From contig NZ_JH725037.1 in NCBI RefSeq assembly GCF_000278235.1, positions 66,697 through 130,696 of the forward strand: a stretch of DNA of 64,000 nucleotides. The letters run 5' to 3'. Shown here piece after piece: positions 1-11,367 of this stretch. Positions within the stretch are counted from its first letter, which is position 1; every line of letters begins with the position of its first letter. Both the position numbers and the translations under genes were made by a program. The notes under the pieces were generated by a model that saw only the letters and a list, made by a program, of their open reading frames with translations, had not been told where the DNA came from and did no database searches. Source of the DNA: Bartonella vinsonii subsp. arupensis OK-94-513. Its GTDB lineage: Bacteria; Pseudomonadota; Alphaproteobacteria; Rhizobiales; Rhizobiaceae.

Positions 1-925
1 TGCGCTTGAATCTGGTATAGGAACAGGACTTCAAATTGTTGTGGAGCCGGGTCTTATGTTCCGTATTTCCTCTGTTATTACGCTTGTGGGGGGGACAATG
101 TTTCTCATGTGGCTTGGTGAGCAAATTACGTCACGTGGTGTCGGTAATGGGGTTTCTCTTATTATTTTTACAGGTATTGTTGCTAATCTTCCTTCCACTT
201 TTGCTCAACTTTTGACTGCTCATAGTCAGGCTGATTTATCAACTTTTTTATTAATAGGAATCGTTCTTATTGCGGTTTTTGTTATCGGAGTTATTGTTTT
301 TGTAGAGCGTGCGCAACGGAGAATTCTTATTCAGTACCCGAAACGACAAGTTGGTAATCAAATTTTTCAAGGTGATATGTCACATCTTCCTTTAAAGTTG
401 AATACTGCTGGTGTTATTCCACCAATTTTTGCTTCCTCTTTATTGTTATTGCCTGCAACTGTTAATAATTTTTCTGATAAAATGCCTCAATGGGTTCAAG
501 CTATTTCTTATTCTCTTGGTCATGGACAGCCACTTTATATGATTGTTTATGCACTTTTGATGGCATTTTTTTGCTTTTTTTATACGGCTATTGTGTTTAA
601 TCCAAGTGATACAGCCGATCAGTTAAAAAAGCATTCTGGTTTTATTCCTGGGATTCGTCCTGGTGAACGTACGGCTGAATATATTGATTATGTTTTGACC
701 CGCATTACTGTTGTAGGAGCAATTTATATCATTTTAGTTTGTTTGCTCCCTGAATTTATGATCTCCGCGCTACAGGTGCCTTTTTATCTTGGGGGAACGT
801 CCTTGTTGATTGTTGTTACTGTAACTCTTGATACGGTTGCTCAAATTCAAGGACACCTTGTTGCACACCAATATGAAGGATTGATTAAAAAGTCAAAACT
901 TCGTGGAGGCAGAAGGAATCGATGA
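1..925 (+). CDS. secY: Protein translocase subunit SecY, C-terminal part (5' end outside window)
   Basis: Central channel subunit of the SecYEG translocon, which moves unfolded proteins across or into the inner membrane. The frame is open from base 2 with no stop, so the gene begins before the window; about 307 C-terminal codons are visible against a usual 440-450. The visible part has the alternating hydrophobic segments of transmembrane helices 5-10, the conserved loop with [10 protein letters not shown], and the basic cytosolic tail ending in KLRGGRRNR. Its stop overlaps the adk start (ATGA at 922-925), indicating translational coupling in the spc ribosomal-protein operon. The GTG at 41 is internal, not a start. 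Confidence 0.96.
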   Translation, partial: ALESGIGTGLQIVVEPGLMFRISSVITLVGGTMFLMWLGEQITSRGVGNGVSLIIFTGIVANLPSTFAQLLTAHSQADLSTFLLIGIVLIAVFVIGVIVFVERAQRRILIQYPKRQVGNQIFQGDMSHLPLKLNTAGVIPPIFASSLLLLPATVNNFSDKMPQWVQAISYSLGHGQPLYMIVYALLMAFFCFFYTAIVFNPSDTADQLKKHSGFIPGIRPGERTAEYIDYVLTRITVVGAIYIILVCLLPEFMISALQVPFYLGGTSLLIVVTVTLDTVAQIQGHLVAHQYEGLIKKSKLRGGRRNR

Positions 926-1500
926 GAATTATTCTTTTAGGACCTCCTGGAGCTGGAAAAGGTACACAAGCTAAAATGTTAGTCGAGGCGTATAATATCC
1001 CTCAGTTATCAACAGGCGATATGTTGCGTGAGGTTATCACTAGAGAAACAGAAGTTGGCAAAAAAGCTAAAGCTATTATGAGCTCTGGTGCTTTGGTTTC
1101 CGATAGTATTGTGAATCAAATTGTATCAGATCGGATTGATGAAAGTGATTGTGTGAACGGTTTTGTCTTGGATGGATATCCACGAACTGTGGGACAGGCA
1201 GAAGCGTTGCAACAGATTTTGCAGTCAAAAAATATGCAGCTTGATGCTGTTATCGAGCTGCGTATTGATGAAGATACATTGATTGAGCGAATGAAGAAAC
1301 GCGTTGAGGAAACAATAGCAGCTGGTGAAAAGGTTCGTTCAGATGATAACCCTATTGCGTTTGCAAAGCGATTAGTGGAATATCGTGAAAAAACAGTTCC
1401 CCTATCAAAATTTTATTCAGAGAAGGGATTATTGAAGGTAGTTGATGGAATGATTGGTATTACTGAGGTATCGCGCGCGATTAGAGAGCTTCTTCAATAA
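922..1500 (+). CDS. adk: Adenylate kinase
   Basis: Cytosolic nucleoside monophosphate kinase that interconverts ATP + AMP and 2 ADP, setting the adenylate balance. The 192-residue protein starts with the P-loop GPPGAGKGT at residues 7-15, followed by the AMP-binding STGDMLR segment near residue 31 and the DGYPRT motif near residue 86. It has the short lid without zinc cysteines, typical of alphaproteobacteria (192-194 aa against about 214 in E. coli). The start overlaps the secY stop by four bases. The secY-adk-rpsM order is standard for this group. Confidence 0.97.
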   Translation: MRIILLGPPGAGKGTQAKMLVEAYNIPQLSTGDMLREVITRETEVGKKAKAIMSSGALVSDSIVNQIVSDRIDESDCVNGFVLDGYPRTVGQAEALQQILQSKNMQLDAVIELRIDEDTLIERMKKRVEETIAAGEKVRSDDNPIAFAKRLVEYREKTVPLSKFYSEKGLLKVVDGMIGITEVSRAIRELLQ

Positions 1501-1677
1501 GATTTTTTTTAGAAATAAATGAAAAGTGTTGACTTTTTCTATGAAATCTATCAAAACAGCTTTAATTTATTTCAGTAAAGTAATAGGATTCGGAATATGT
1601 TTATGCCGGATCATTTTTTCTGTAAGGTACATCAGGTATTTTATGGCTAATCGTCAATATAACTAAGGAGAATAGGC

Positions 1678-2046
1678 GTGGCTCGTATTGCTGGCGTCAA
1701 TATCCCGACAAATAAGCGTGTAATTATTGCGCTTCAATATATCCACGGGATTGGACCAAAATTTGCCCAAGAAATTACTAAAAAGGTTGGTATTCCCATG
1801 GGGCGTCGTGTGCATGAACTTTCAGATGCGGAAGTTCTGCAAATTCGCGAGGCGATAGACCAGGGCTATCAGGTTGAAGGGGATCTTCGCCGTGAGGTTG
1901 CTATGAATGTTAAGCGTTTGATGGACCTTGGTTGCTACCGTGGTTTGCGTCATCGTCGTTCTTTGCCTGTTCGTGGGCAGCGTACACATACGAATGCACG
2001 TACACGTAAGGGGCCAGCTAAGGCAATCGCTGGTAAGAAAAAATAA
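1678..2046 (+). CDS. rpsM: 30S ribosomal protein S13
   Basis: Small-subunit head protein that contacts 16S rRNA, S19 and the P-site tRNA. The 122-residue protein has the expected N-terminus (ARIAGVNIP), the helix-hairpin-helix region around YIHGIGP, and the basic C-terminal tail with [22 protein letters not shown]. It starts with GTG; a strong AAGGAG-type ribosome binding site lies about 8 bases upstream at 1666-1671. The 177 bases between adk and rpsM hold no other gene. Confidence 0.97.
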   Translation: MARIAGVNIPTNKRVIIALQYIHGIGPKFAQEITKKVGIPMGRRVHELSDAEVLQIREAIDQGYQVEGDLRREVAMNVKRLMDLGCYRGLRHRRSLPVRGQRTHTNARTRKGPAKAIAGKKK

Positions 2047-2178
2047 GAGTCTTTTTTATCTTTTTTTGAAAAAAGGTTTTTATTTTCGTATTCTGTTTCT
2101 TATTGAGGTTTTTAATAAGGAAAAGAAAGGTGGAGCTGCTGGTGTTACGGCAGTGAAGAGATCGTTGAAAGGAAGATT

Positions 2179-2568
2179 ATGGCAAAGGAAGCCACACGTG
2201 TTCGTCGTCGCGAGCGCAAAAATATTTCATCAGGTGTTGTTCATATCAATTCAACATTTAACAATACAATGATTACAATTACTGACGCTCAGGGGAATGC
2301 AATTGCATGGTCGTCTGCTGGTGCTCAGGGATTTAAAGGTTCGCGTAAATCTACACCTTTTGCAGCTCAGGTTGCTGCAGAAGATTGTGCTAGGAAAGCG
2401 CAGGAGCATGGTATGCGTTCGTTAGAGGTTGAGGTTTGTGGTCCTGGATCGGGCCGTGAGTCCGCTTTGCGTGCATTACAGTCTGTTGGTTTTGTTATTA
2501 CTTCCATTCGTGATGTAACGCCAATTCCTCATAATGGATGCCGTCCACGAAAAAGACGGCGTGTTTAA
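2179..2568 (+). CDS. rpsK: 30S ribosomal protein S11
   Basis: Platform protein of the 30S subunit, placed near the mRNA exit and the Shine-Dalgarno helix. The 129-residue protein has the S11 signatures: [16 protein letters not shown] near the N-terminus, [18 protein letters not shown] in the middle, and the C-terminal [17 protein letters not shown]. It lies between rpsM and rpoA, as in the alpha operon. A GAAAGGAAG ribosome binding site sits just before the ATG. Confidence 0.97.
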   Translation: MAKEATRVRRRERKNISSGVVHINSTFNNTMITITDAQGNAIAWSSAGAQGFKGSRKSTPFAAQVAAEDCARKAQEHGMRSLEVEVCGPGSGRESALRALQSVGFVITSIRDVTPIPHNGCRPRKRRRV

Positions 2569-2662
2569 TTGGGTATTGTTTTTTGTTGTCAGAGCTTTCT
2601 CTGATGTTCACATTGTCCGTTACGATTGAATGGTAACGGAACTAAAGAACGGGAATAAAAAT

Positions 2663-3676
2663 ATGATCCAGAAAAACTGGCAGGAACTGATTAAACCCAA
2701 TAAGGTTGAGTTTTGTGCACATGATAACCCAAATATTTTAAGCGTGGTTGCGGAACCTCTTGAGCGTGGTTTTGGCTTGACGTTAGGAAATGCGCTTCGT
2801 CGTGTATTGTTGTCATCACTTCGTGGTGCCGCAATTACTGCTGTGCAGATTGATGGTGTTTTACATGAATTTTCATCAATTCCGGGCGTGCGTGAAGATG
2901 TCACAGATATTATTCTTAATATCAAAGAGATTGCATTGCGTATGCAAGAAGAGGGTCCTAAACGCGTTGTTATTTCTAAAGAGGGGCCTGGTGTTGTAAA
3001 AGCTGGAGATATCAATACTGTTGGGGATATGGAAATCCTGAATCCTGAGCATGTTATCTGTACTCTTGATGAAGATGCTGAGATTCGTATGGAATTTATT
3101 GTCAATACAGGAAAGGGTTATGTTCCATCTGATCGCAATTGTGCTGACGATGCAAGAATAGGCCTTATTCCAGTTGACAGTCTTTATTCACCAATTCGTA
3201 AAGTATCTTATAAAGTAGAGAATACACGTGAAGGCCAAGTGCTGGATTATGATAAATTAACGCTCACGATTGAAACAAATGGTGCTGTTAATGGAGAAGA
3301 TGCTGTTGCTTTTGCCGCACGTATTCTTCAGGATCAATTATCATTGTTTGTTAATTTTGAGGAGCCGCAAAAGGAAGTTGTTGAAGAGTCTGACTCAGAG
3401 CTTGCTTTTAATCCTGCGCTTCTCAAAAAAGTTGATGAGTTAGAGCTTTCAGTCCGTTCGGCAAATTGTCTTAAGAATGATAATATTGTCTACATTGGTG
3501 ATCTTATCCAAAAAACAGAAGCTGAAATGCTTCGGACACCGAATTTTGGGCGAAAGTCATTAAATGAGATTAAAGAAGTTTTGGCATGTATGGGATTACA
3601 TCTTGGTATGGAGATTTCTGCATGGCCGCCTGAAAACATTGATGATCTTGCTAAACGTTATGAAGATCAATATTAA
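2663..3676 (+). CDS. rpoA: DNA-directed RNA polymerase subunit alpha
   Basis: The alpha dimer scaffolds RNA polymerase assembly through its N-terminal domain; the C-terminal domain binds UP elements and activators. From the chosen ATG the protein has 337 residues, the usual alphaproteobacterial length, starting [14 protein letters not shown]. The N-terminal domain (about 1-230) holds [23 protein letters not shown]; the C-terminal domain (about 250-325) has [15 protein letters not shown] and the helix-hairpin-helix [14 protein letters not shown]. The frame stays open to a GTG at 2630, but the family N-terminus begins at 2663 and a GGGAA element sits about 7 bases before it. Confidence 0.97.
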   Translation: MIQKNWQELIKPNKVEFCAHDNPNILSVVAEPLERGFGLTLGNALRRVLLSSLRGAAITAVQIDGVLHEFSSIPGVREDVTDIILNIKEIALRMQEEGPKRVVISKEGPGVVKAGDINTVGDMEILNPEHVICTLDEDAEIRMEFIVNTGKGYVPSDRNCADDARIGLIPVDSLYSPIRKVSYKVENTREGQVLDYDKLTLTIETNGAVNGEDAVAFAARILQDQLSLFVNFEEPQKEVVEESDSELAFNPALLKKVDELELSVRSANCLKNDNIVYIGDLIQKTEAEMLRTPNFGRKSLNEIKEVLACMGLHLGMEISAWPPENIDDLAKRYEDQY

Positions 3677-3701
3677 AATTTAGAATTTAAGGAGAAGACT
3701 C

Positions 3702-4130
3702 ATGCGCCATAGTAAGTCAGGTCGCAAGTTGAACCGGACTGCCAGTCACCGTAAAGCGATGTTTGCTAACATGGCGGTTTCGCTGATTGAGCATGAGCAG
3801 ATTGTGACGACCCTTCCAAAGGCTAAAGAAATTCGTCCTATTGTTGAAAAGCTCGTTACACTCGGCAAGCGTGGAGGTTTGCATGCACGTCGGCAAGCAA
3901 TTTCAGCGCTTCGCGATGCAGGAAAAGTTGCAAAGTTATTTGATACACTTGCGCCACGTTATGCATCGCGCAATGGTGGTTATTTGCGTATTATGAAAGC
4001 GGGTTTTCGTACAGGTGATAATGCTCCCATGGCTGTTATAGAGTTTGTTGATCGGGATGTTGATGCGAAGGGCGCTATAGATCGTGTACGCACGGAAAGT
4101 ACTGCAAATGAAAAAGAGGCTTCTTCATAA
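3702..4130 (+). CDS. rplQ: 50S ribosomal protein L17
   Basis: Large-subunit protein near the polypeptide exit tunnel. The 142-residue protein carries the conserved start [20 protein letters not shown] and the L17 fold through [28 protein letters not shown] short extra tail ([16 protein letters not shown]) is common in this order. It is the last gene of the ribosomal operon, 25 bases after rpoA with a GGAG ribosome binding site, and is followed by a stem-loop terminator. Confidence 0.97.
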   Translation: MRHSKSGRKLNRTASHRKAMFANMAVSLIEHEQIVTTLPKAKEIRPIVEKLVTLGKRGGLHARRQAISALRDAGKVAKLFDTLAPRYASRNGGYLRIMKAGFRTGDNAPMAVIEFVDRDVDAKGAIDRVRTESTANEKEASS

Positions 4131-4161
4131 TAATAATGCGCTTTTTTGTTAAGTTTTATAG

Positions 4162-4188
4162 AACCGCCTTGTAAGGGCGGTTTTTTTG
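4162..4188 (+). terminator. Rho-independent terminator after rplQ
   Basis: Nine-pair stem AACCGCCTT / AGGGCGGTT (one G-T pair) with a three-base loop, followed directly by a run of seven T. It closes the ribosomal-protein/rpoA operon. Confidence 0.85.
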
Positions 4189-4398
4189 TGAGTTTTTCTG
4201 AATTCGTTTTTCTTAAAAGATAAATACAGTGAGAAGATTGTAAAATATTGAATTATTTTATTTTTATAATTTTGCTGTTCAAATGGTTGTTTTTCTTCTT
4301 TATTATAAATATTAATAAAAACTCTTAGCTTATGTTGGATGAGAGGGATCCTTATCTTGTTAATATGAGAGAGTGGATTAGTTTTTTAGGAGTGAGTT

Positions 4399-5793
4399 AT
4401 GAAGTATTCTCTTTTGGTGGGGCTTTTGTTTGCTATTATGGCACAGATATCCTTTCGTTGCGCGTGTGCTCAAATTCCACAAACACAACAAGAAATTACT
4501 CTTTCATTTGCTCCTTTAGTTAAAAAGACTATTCCGTCTGTTGTGAATATTTATGCAGCGCGGCAAATCAGAGCGCGTTCACCTTTTGAAGGAGATCCAT
4601 TTTTTGAGCAGTTTTTTGGTCGCTTCCAAAATAATCGTCCTTTGCGTAGACAATCATCATTGGGGTCAGGGGTGATTGTGGATGCAGGTGGTTTGATCGT
4701 TACCAATTACCACGTTATTAAAGATGCAGATGAAATTAAAGTTGCTCTTTCTGATGGACGGGAGTTTGAAAGTAAGGTTAAGTTAAGAGATGAAGAAACC
4801 GATATTGCTGTTCTTGAAATTGATGCAAAGGGTGTGCAGTTTCCTACTCTTCCTTTGGGAGATTCTGATGCAGTTGAAGTTGGTGATCTTGTCTTAGCAA
4901 TAGGTAATCCTTTTGGGGTCGGTCAAACAGTTACAAGTGGTATCGTTTCAGCGCAAGCACGTACGCGGGTTGGTATTTCTGATTTTGACTTTTTTATTCA
5001 AACGGATGCTGCCATTAATCCGGGGAATTCTGGTGGAGCTTTGATTGATATGAAAGGGCAGTTAATCGGGATTAATACGGCTATTTATTCGCGCTCAGGT
5101 GGTTCTGTAGGGATTGGTTTTGCTATTCCATCAAATCTTGTAAAAGTGATGCTTGATACCGTTAAACGTGGTGGAAAATATTTTGTGCCACCTTATATTG
5201 GGGCATCTTTTCAAAATGTTACACCTGATATTGCAGGTGGTTTAGGTTTAGAACGCCCTTATGGTGCTCTTGTTATTGAAGTTATTGAAGGTAGTCCTGC
5301 TGGAAAAGCTGGTTTGAAGGTAGGTGATGTTATTTTGAGTGTGCAAGGGGTGCGCGTTGATAGCCCAGATGGTCTTGGATATCGTTTGATGACAGCTGGT
5401 ATTGGACATAGTCTTCTTCTAGAATATTTACGAAGTGGAAAAATTTTAAAGACGCAAATAACTGTTTCATCAATACCGGAATCTGCATTTTTGAAATCTG
5501 AAAAAATTACTGATGAAAGTCCTCTTTCTGGTGCTGAAATATTAGATTTAACACCACAAAATAGTCGTCGTTTTCATCTTCCTCTCTCTGCACGAGGTGT
5601 TGTGATCTCCAATCTTGATGAAGAAAGCAATGCTGCTGGGATTTTTCGTCCAGGAGATATTTTGCGTGTTGTTAATGGCCATAAGATTCAAACAGTTGTC
5701 CAGTTGAAAAAAATTCTTATGAAAGGTCACCCAAATATTTGGCAATTAGAATATGAACGTGATGGTATGTATATTCGCCAGTTTATTCGCTGA
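4399..5793 (+). CDS. Do-family periplasmic serine protease (DegP/DegQ/HtrA type)
   Basis: Envelope quality-control protease/chaperone. The 464-residue precursor has a signal peptide (hydrophobic residues 4-18, likely cut near CACA-QI). The trypsin-like domain carries the triad His105 (TNYHVI), Asp135 (ETDIAVLE) and Ser211 (NPGNSGGAL). Two PDZ domains follow, about 260-355 and 375-460; the second is divergent. An AGGAG site lies 7 bases before the ATG. It follows the ribosomal operon but is separated by the terminator and 268 bases, so it probably has its own promoter. The next gene, rarA, starts 8 bases after it. Which Do paralogue it is cannot be settled without the rest of the genome. Confidence 0.93.
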   Translation: MKYSLLVGLLFAIMAQISFRCACAQIPQTQQEITLSFAPLVKKTIPSVVNIYAARQIRARSPFEGDPFFEQFFGRFQNNRPLRRQSSLGSGVIVDAGGLIVTNYHVIKDADEIKVALSDGREFESKVKLRDEETDIAVLEIDAKGVQFPTLPLGDSDAVEVGDLVLAIGNPFGVGQTVTSGIVSAQARTRVGISDFDFFIQTDAAINPGNSGGALIDMKGQLIGINTAIYSRSGGSVGIGFAIPSNLVKVMLDTVKRGGKYFVPPYIGASFQNVTPDIAGGLGLERPYGALVIEVIEGSPAGKAGLKVGDVILSVQGVRVDSPDGLGYRLMTAGIGHSLLLEYLRSGKILKTQITVSSIPESAFLKSEKITDESPLSGAEILDLTPQNSRRFHLPLSARGVVISNLDEESNAAGIFRPGDILRVVNGHKIQTVVQLKKILMKGHPNIWQLEYERDGMYIRQFIR

Positions 5794-5801
5794 GGTTTTT
5801 T

Positions 5802-7115
5802 TTGAATAAAGATTTTTTTACTTCATCTTTTGGGCTCCAAGTTCATGAAAATCAACCGCTTGCAGAAAGAATGCGGCCTCATTCTCTCCATGATGTTATA
5901 GGACAAAATCATTTGGTTGGAGAAAAGGGATTGCTTTCGCGTATGCTGGCATCCGGTTCAATGCATTCTATGATTTTTTGGGGTCCTCCAGGGACGGGGA
6001 AAACGACGGTTGCACGCTTGTTAGCACTTGAAAAACAATTCGCTTTTGAGCAAATTTCTGCTATTTTTACTGGAGTTTCTGAACTTAAAAAAATTTTTGA
6101 AGGTGCTCAGGCTCGTTTTATGTCTGGATGCCAGACACTTTTATTCGTTGACGAAATTCATCGATTTAATCGTGCGCAACAGGATAGTTTTCTTCCTGTT
6201 ATGGAAGATGGTACTATTATCCTTATAGGGGCAACAACGGAAAATCCTTCATTTGAACTGAATGCGGCGCTTCTTTCTCGGGCACGTGTTTTGACATTTC
6301 TTCCACATAACAATGAAAGCTTAGGCATGCTTTTGAAACGTGCTGAAGAAGTGGAAGGAAAACTTCTTCCTTTGGATGATAAGGCCAGAGAGGTTTTGAT
6401 CGGGATGTCTGATGGTGATGCTCGAGCAGCGTTAATATTGGCAGAGGAAGTTTGGTGTACGGCACAACCTGGGGAGGTATTTGATGCTATTGCTTTGCAA
6501 AAAACCATTCAGCGTCGTGCTCCAATTTATGATAAAGGTCGAGAAGGTCACTATAATCTCATTTCAGCATTGCATAAATCCGTTCGTGGATCTGATCCTG
6601 ATGCTGCGCTTTATTATTTAGCTCGTATGTTTGATGCTGGTGAAGATCCTCTCTATATTGGGCGAAGATTGGTCCGTATGGCTGTTGAAGATGTTGGGTT
6701 GGCAGATCCACAAGCTCTTGTCATTTGTAATGCTGCTAAAGATGCTTATGATTATTTGGGATCACCAGAAGGGGAATTGGCCTTGGCGCAAGCATGTCTT
6801 TATGTTGCGACTGCACCAAAATCAAATGCAACATATCTTGCGTATAAAGCCGCACTGCATTGTGCACGTAAAAACGGTTCTTTGCCCCCTCCTAAACACA
6901 TCCTTAATGCGCCTACAAAATTTATGAAAGAAGAAGGGTATGGACATGGTTATCGTTATGACCATGATGAACCAGATGCTTTTTCAGGACAGGAATATTT
7001 TCCTGAAAAACTTGGGCGGCAGAGCTATTATAAACCACGAGAGCGTGGCTTTGAACGTGAGATTGCAAAGCGTCTTGAGTGGTGGAAGAAATTGCGCCAA
7101 AAACGGGCTCATTAA
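5802..7115 (+). CDS. rarA: Replication-associated recombination protein A (AAA+ ATPase)
   Basis: RarA/MgsA is a clamp-loader-like AAA+ ATPase acting at stalled replication forks with SSB and RecA. The 437-residue protein has Walker A GPPGTGKTT at 61-69, Walker B LLFVDEIH at 113-120, the sensor-1 stretch GATTENPSFELNAALLSR around 143-160, and the C-terminal tetramerisation domain with PEGELALAQACLYVA. The start is a TTG with only a weak GAGG ahead of it, 8 bases after the protease gene, so the two are probably co-transcribed. A later ATG (residue 24) would cut into conserved sequence. Confidence 0.94.
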   Translation: MNKDFFTSSFGLQVHENQPLAERMRPHSLHDVIGQNHLVGEKGLLSRMLASGSMHSMIFWGPPGTGKTTVARLLALEKQFAFEQISAIFTGVSELKKIFEGAQARFMSGCQTLLFVDEIHRFNRAQQDSFLPVMEDGTIILIGATTENPSFELNAALLSRARVLTFLPHNNESLGMLLKRAEEVEGKLLPLDDKAREVLIGMSDGDARAALILAEEVWCTAQPGEVFDAIALQKTIQRRAPIYDKGREGHYNLISALHKSVRGSDPDAALYYLARMFDAGEDPLYIGRRLVRMAVEDVGLADPQALVICNAAKDAYDYLGSPEGELALAQACLYVATAPKSNATYLAYKAALHCARKNGSLPPPKHILNAPTKFMKEEGYGHGYRYDHDEPDAFSGQEYFPEKLGRQSYYKPRERGFEREIAKRLEWWKKLRQKRAH

Positions 7116-7373
7116 AAATAAAATTTAAATTGTTTCTTTTATAGAGGCGGGATATAACTATACTAGGTTTTCCCCCTTTATATGGGGGGGCGTATCATGT
7201 TCATAACATAAGAAATATGCCTCCTTTCTTTTATGGGGATGATATATTGAAGATACAATATGAGAATGCAAATGCAAATAGTCTGTGAAAATCTCAATTC
7301 AAGACTTTAGTTAAGCTAAAATAACAGTGTACACTAAACGCTGGATTATTGTGAATCGATTAAGGATATTATC

Positions 7374-8417
7374 GTGGATAAAGCAAAAGCTCTCGATGCA
7401 GCTCTCTCACAAATTGAACGCTCTTTCGGTAAGGGCTCAATTATGCGACTTGGGCAAAAAGAGCAGGTCGTTGAAATTGAGACAATCCCAACAGGTTCAT
7501 TATCTTTGGATATTGCTTTAGGCGTTGGTGGATTACCGAAAGGGCGTATTGTTGAGATTTATGGACCAGAAAGTTCTGGGAAGACAACACTAGCTCTGCA
7601 CGCTATTGCTGAAGCACAGAAAATTGGTGGAATTTGTGCTTTTATTGATGCAGAGCATGCTCTTGATCCTATTTATGCACGTAAACTTGGTGTTGATTTA
7701 GAAAATTTATTTATTTCTCAACCGGATACTGGTGAACAGGCATTGGAAATTACAGAGACACTTGTTCGCTCTGGTGCAGTTGATGTGCTTGTTGTTGATT
7801 CAGTGGCAGCTTTGACACCGCGTGCAGAAATTGATGGTGAAATGGGTGATGCTTTGCCCGGTTTGCAAGCTCGGTTAATGAGTAAAGCATTGCGAAAATT
7901 AACAGCCGCAATTTTTCGCTCTAACTGTATGGTTATCTTTATTAATCAAATTCGCATGAAAATTGGTGTGATGTTTGGTTCTCCTGAAACGACAACAGGT
8001 GGAAACGCTTTAAAGTTTTATGCTTCTGTTCGTTTAGATATTCGTCGTATTGGATCCATTAAAGATAGGGATGCAATCGTTGGGAATCAGACGCGCGTTA
8101 AAGTAGTGAAAAATAAGCTGGCACCTCCATTCAAACAAGTTGAATTTGATATTATTTATGGTGAAGGCATTTCTAAAGTAGGCGAATTGATCGATTTGGG
8201 TGTTAAAGTTGGCATTGTGGAAAAATCTGGTGCATGGTTTTCTTATAATTCTCAGCGTTTAGGGCAGGGGCGTGAGAATGCAAAGCAGTTTTTACGTGAA
8301 CATGCAGAAATAGCTACGGAAATTGAAACAGCTTTGCGCCAAAATGCAGGTTTGATTGCGATTGAATTGTTAGAAAATGTAGGGTCAGAAAATATAGAAA
8401 GCGATGACGTAATTTAA
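7374..8417 (+). CDS. recA: Recombinase RecA
   Basis: DNA-dependent ATPase that forms the strand-exchange filament and triggers the SOS response. The 347-residue protein has Walker [10 protein letters not shown] at 64-72, Walker [10 protein letters not shown], the DNA-binding loop with [18 protein letters not shown], and the MAW-like [19 protein letters not shown] segment. It starts at GTG with AAGGA 7 bases upstream. Upstream in frame there is no start codon before a TAA at 7335, so this RecA lacks the extra N-terminal 10-15 residues of many rhizobial homologues. I could not find the alphaproteobacterial SOS box (GTTC-N7-GTTC or its complement) in the 258 bases ahead. Confidence 0.97.
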   Translation: MDKAKALDAALSQIERSFGKGSIMRLGQKEQVVEIETIPTGSLSLDIALGVGGLPKGRIVEIYGPESSGKTTLALHAIAEAQKIGGICAFIDAEHALDPIYARKLGVDLENLFISQPDTGEQALEITETLVRSGAVDVLVVDSVAALTPRAEIDGEMGDALPGLQARLMSKALRKLTAAIFRSNCMVIFINQIRMKIGVMFGSPETTTGGNALKFYASVRLDIRRIGSIKDRDAIVGNQTRVKVVKNKLAPPFKQVEFDIIYGEGISKVGELIDLGVKVGIVEKSGAWFSYNSQRLGQGRENAKQFLREHAEIATEIETALRQNAGLIAIELLENVGSENIESDDVI

Positions 8418-8609
8418 GTGTGATTTCTTTATGAGAAATTTTTCTATTTTTATTTGTTAGAGTTTTAAAGTATAAGATCGCTTATTCTCCAACTTTTTTG
8501 AACAAACATTCCGCTTTTTGATTAAATGAACTCTAAGAGTGCTAGAGAGGATATTTAATGAAGGAGAGGGAGTTTTTATGGTTTTGTACTGTACTCTGCA
8601 GGTGTCAAT

Positions 8610-11273
8610 ATGAGTAGCGTTAATAGCATACGGTCAACTTTCTTAGATTATTTTCAACTTAATGGACATAAAGTTCTTTCTTCGAGCCCACTTGTTCCGC
8701 GTAATGATCCTACACTCATGTTTACAAATGCAGGAATGGTGCAGTTTAAAAATGTTTTTACTGGACTTGAACAGCGCCCTTATAAGCAGGCTACAACGGC
8801 ACAAAAATGTGTTCGTGCGGGTGGAAAGCATAATGATCTTGATAATGTTGGTTATACAGCACGCCATCATACATTTTTTGAAATGCTGGGTAATTTTTCT
8901 TTTGGTGATTATTTCAAAGAAGAAGCCATTTTTTTATCCTGGAACCTTTTAACAAAGGAATTTCGCCTTCCAAAAGAAAAACTGTTAGTGACAGTTTATC
9001 ATAGTGATGATGTTGCTGCTGAGTTATGGCGGAAAATTTCAGGTCTTCCAGATGAAAAAATTGTTCGTATTGCAACAGCTGATAATTTTTGGGCAATGGG
9101 AGATACAGGCCCTTGCGGTCCTTGTTCGGAGATTTTTTATGATCACGGTGATAAAATCTGGGGAGGGCCGCCTGGAAGTATGGAAGAAGATGGTGATCGC
9201 TTTATTGAGATTTGGAATCTTGTCTTCATGCAGTATGAACAGGTGAGTAAGGAAGAGCGTGTTGAATTGCCTCATCCTTCTATTGATACAGGTATGGGGT
9301 TAGAGCGCATTGCTGCTGTTTTACAGGGGGTTCATGATAATTATGATATTGATCTTTTCCGTGCATTAATACGTGCCTCACAAGAGATAACAGGCGTTAA
9401 GGCAACCGGTGATTTTGTTGCGAGCCATCGTGTGATTGCTGATCATCTTCGCTCATGTGCATTTTTGATTGCTGATGGTGTTCTTCCTTCCAATGAAGGA
9501 AGGGGATATGTTTTACGTCGTATTATGCGTCGTGCTATGCGTCATGCCCATCTTCTTGGCACTAAAGAACCTTTAATGTGGCGGCTGTTGCCTGCTTTAA
9601 TTCATGAAATGGGACAAGCTTATCCCGAATTGGTACGTGCTGAATCTTTGATTTCAGAAATTTTAAAGTTAGAAGAAATCCGTTTTCGTAAAACTCTTGA
9701 ACGAGGACTCGGTTTGTTGAATGAAGCAAGTATCAATCTTAAAGAAGGAGATTATTTTAGCGGCGAAATTGCTTTTAAACTTTATGATACATATGGTTTT
9801 CCGCTCGATTTGACGCAAGATGCTCTGCGGTGTCGTGGAATATCTGTTGATGTTGATGCTTTTGATAAAGCGATGGAGCGTCAAAAAGAGGAAGCACGTG
9901 CCAATTGGTCTGGTTCTGGTGAAACGGTAACAGAAAAGATTTGGTTTTCTATTCGTGAGAAAGTAGGAGCCACAGAATTTTTAGGTTATGAAACAGAAAA
10001 AGCTGAAGGCATTCTTACGGCTCTTGTATATGATGGTTATATTGTTGATCATATTTCTTCAGGGCAGAAAGCTGTTCTTGTTGTGAACCAGACACCTTTT
10101 TATGGCGAGTCTGGTGGGCAGATTGGTGATAGTGGTATCATTTCTGGTGAAAATTTTGTTTTTGAGGTGCATGATACTCAGAAAAAAGCTGATGGTGTTT
10201 TTGTTCATATTGGAGAAGTAAAATCGGGTCAGGCAAAAACGTCTGATTGTGTAGAACTCATTGTTGATTCTGTTCGTCGTAAGAAAATTCGTGCGAACCA
10301 TTCGGCTACCCATTTATTACACGAAGCATTACGACAAGTATTGGGACCGCATGTTACTCAAAAGGGCTCTTTTGTATCGCCGGATCGGTTGCGTTTTGAT
10401 TTTTCTCATCCAAAACCCATTTCTTCAGAAGAATTGAAAACAATAGAAAATTTAGCAAATGATATTGTTTTACAAAATAGTGAGGTAACAACGCGTCTCA
10501 TGCTTGTGGATGATGCAATTTCTGAAGGGGCAATGGCACTATTTGGTGAAAAATATGGAGATGAAGTACGCGTTGTTTCTATGGGAAACCAGCTTGAGCA
10601 GACAGGATTAAAAAGGAATTGGTCAATTGAGCTTTGTGGTGGGACGCACGTGGAAAGAACAGGAGATATTGGTTTAATTCATATCGTTTCTGAAAGTTCT
10701 GTAGCCGCAGGGGTTCGTCGTATTGAAGCTTTGACCGGTACAGCAGCACGTCTTTATCTTACTTGCCAAGATGAGCGTATCCATAAAATTGCCTATCTTT
10801 TAAAAGCTTCTTCTGCTGATGTGGAAGAACGGGTTCGAATTTTACTTGATGATCGTCGCAAACTTGAAAAAGACTTGAATGACGTACGCAAGAAAATAGT
10901 GTTGAGTGGTGGGGCGGTACAAAGTGGTCAAGAAGATGTTACTACCATCAATGGCATTTCTTTCATGGGATGTGTTGTTCAAAATATTTCACCGCGAGAT
11001 CTTAAGGCGTTAGCGGATTCTGGAAAAAAACAGATTGGATCTGGGATAGTTGCTTTTATTTCTGTTTCAGAGGATGGCAAGGGGAGTGCTATCGTTGGTG
11101 TGACTGATGATTTAACGGATAAATTGAATGCTGTTGATTTGGTGCGTATTCTTTCAGGTGTTCTTGGTGGTCAAGGTGGTGGTGGACGTCCTGATATGGC
11201 GCAGGCTGGTGGTCCTGAAGGGAAGAAGGCTGCTGATGCACTTGCAGCACTAAAAGCTTTTCTTGAAAGATAA
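8610..11273 (+). CDS. alaS: Alanine--tRNA ligase
   Basis: Class II synthetase charging tRNA-Ala. The 887-residue protein has the full domain set: catalytic core at the N-terminus ([48 protein letters not shown]), tRNA-recognition domain, editing domain with zinc-type ligands HSATH near residue 563 and CGGTH near 674 that clears mischarged Ser/Gly, and the C-terminal C-Ala domain ending [15 protein letters not shown]. Length is normal for the family. An AGGTG site precedes the ATG. Following recA is usual in rhizobia. Confidence 0.97.
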   Translation: MSSVNSIRSTFLDYFQLNGHKVLSSSPLVPRNDPTLMFTNAGMVQFKNVFTGLEQRPYKQATTAQKCVRAGGKHNDLDNVGYTARHHTFFEMLGNFSFGDYFKEEAIFLSWNLLTKEFRLPKEKLLVTVYHSDDVAAELWRKISGLPDEKIVRIATADNFWAMGDTGPCGPCSEIFYDHGDKIWGGPPGSMEEDGDRFIEIWNLVFMQYEQVSKEERVELPHPSIDTGMGLERIAAVLQGVHDNYDIDLFRALIRASQEITGVKATGDFVASHRVIADHLRSCAFLIADGVLPSNEGRGYVLRRIMRRAMRHAHLLGTKEPLMWRLLPALIHEMGQAYPELVRAESLISEILKLEEIRFRKTLERGLGLLNEASINLKEGDYFSGEIAFKLYDTYGFPLDLTQDALRCRGISVDVDAFDKAMERQKEEARANWSGSGETVTEKIWFSIREKVGATEFLGYETEKAEGILTALVYDGYIVDHISSGQKAVLVVNQTPFYGESGGQIGDSGIISGENFVFEVHDTQKKADGVFVHIGEVKSGQAKTSDCVELIVDSVRRKKIRANHSATHLLHEALRQVLGPHVTQKGSFVSPDRLRFDFSHPKPISSEELKTIENLANDIVLQNSEVTTRLMLVDDAISEGAMALFGEKYGDEVRVVSMGNQLEQTGLKRNWSIELCGGTHVERTGDIGLIHIVSESSVAAGVRRIEALTGTAARLYLTCQDERIHKIAYLLKASSADVEERVRILLDDRRKLEKDLNDVRKKIVLSGGAVQSGQEDVTTINGISFMGCVVQNISPRDLKALADSGKKQIGSGIVAFISVSEDGKGSAIVGVTDDLTDKLNAVDLVRILSGVLGGQGGGGRPDMAQAGGPEGKKAADALAALKAFLER

Positions 11274-11293
11274 TTTCTGATTTCTTCTTCGTA

Positions 11294-11328
11294 CTTCTCA
11301 GCGTCTCTTTCTAGAGAAGAATTTTTTA
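11294..11328 (+). terminator. Possible terminator after alaS
   Basis: Six-pair stem CTTCTC / GAGAAG with a 14-base loop followed by AATTTTTT, 21 bases after the alaS stop. The stem is short, so support is moderate. Confidence 0.45.
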
Positions 11329-11367
11329 GTTGAAATAGGATGCTTACTGAAAGAGGAAGAGTTCATT

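Noticed and set aside
1928-2272. 114-codon frame spanning the rpsM-rpsK junction
   Set aside because: Overlaps both ribosomal-protein genes out of frame, with a composition expected of a shifted reading.
2620-3105. 161-codon frame antisense to rpoA
   Set aside because: Lies wholly within the conserved rpoA coding sequence and has no family resemblance; a shadow frame.
6158-6508. 116-codon minus-strand frame inside rarA
   Set aside because: Contained in a conserved gene; shadow frame.
7171-7190. C5/G7 inverted repeat (CCCCC-TTTATAT-GGGGGGG) between rarA and recA as a terminator
   Set aside because: The stem has five pairs and no T run follows; kept only as a weak structure.
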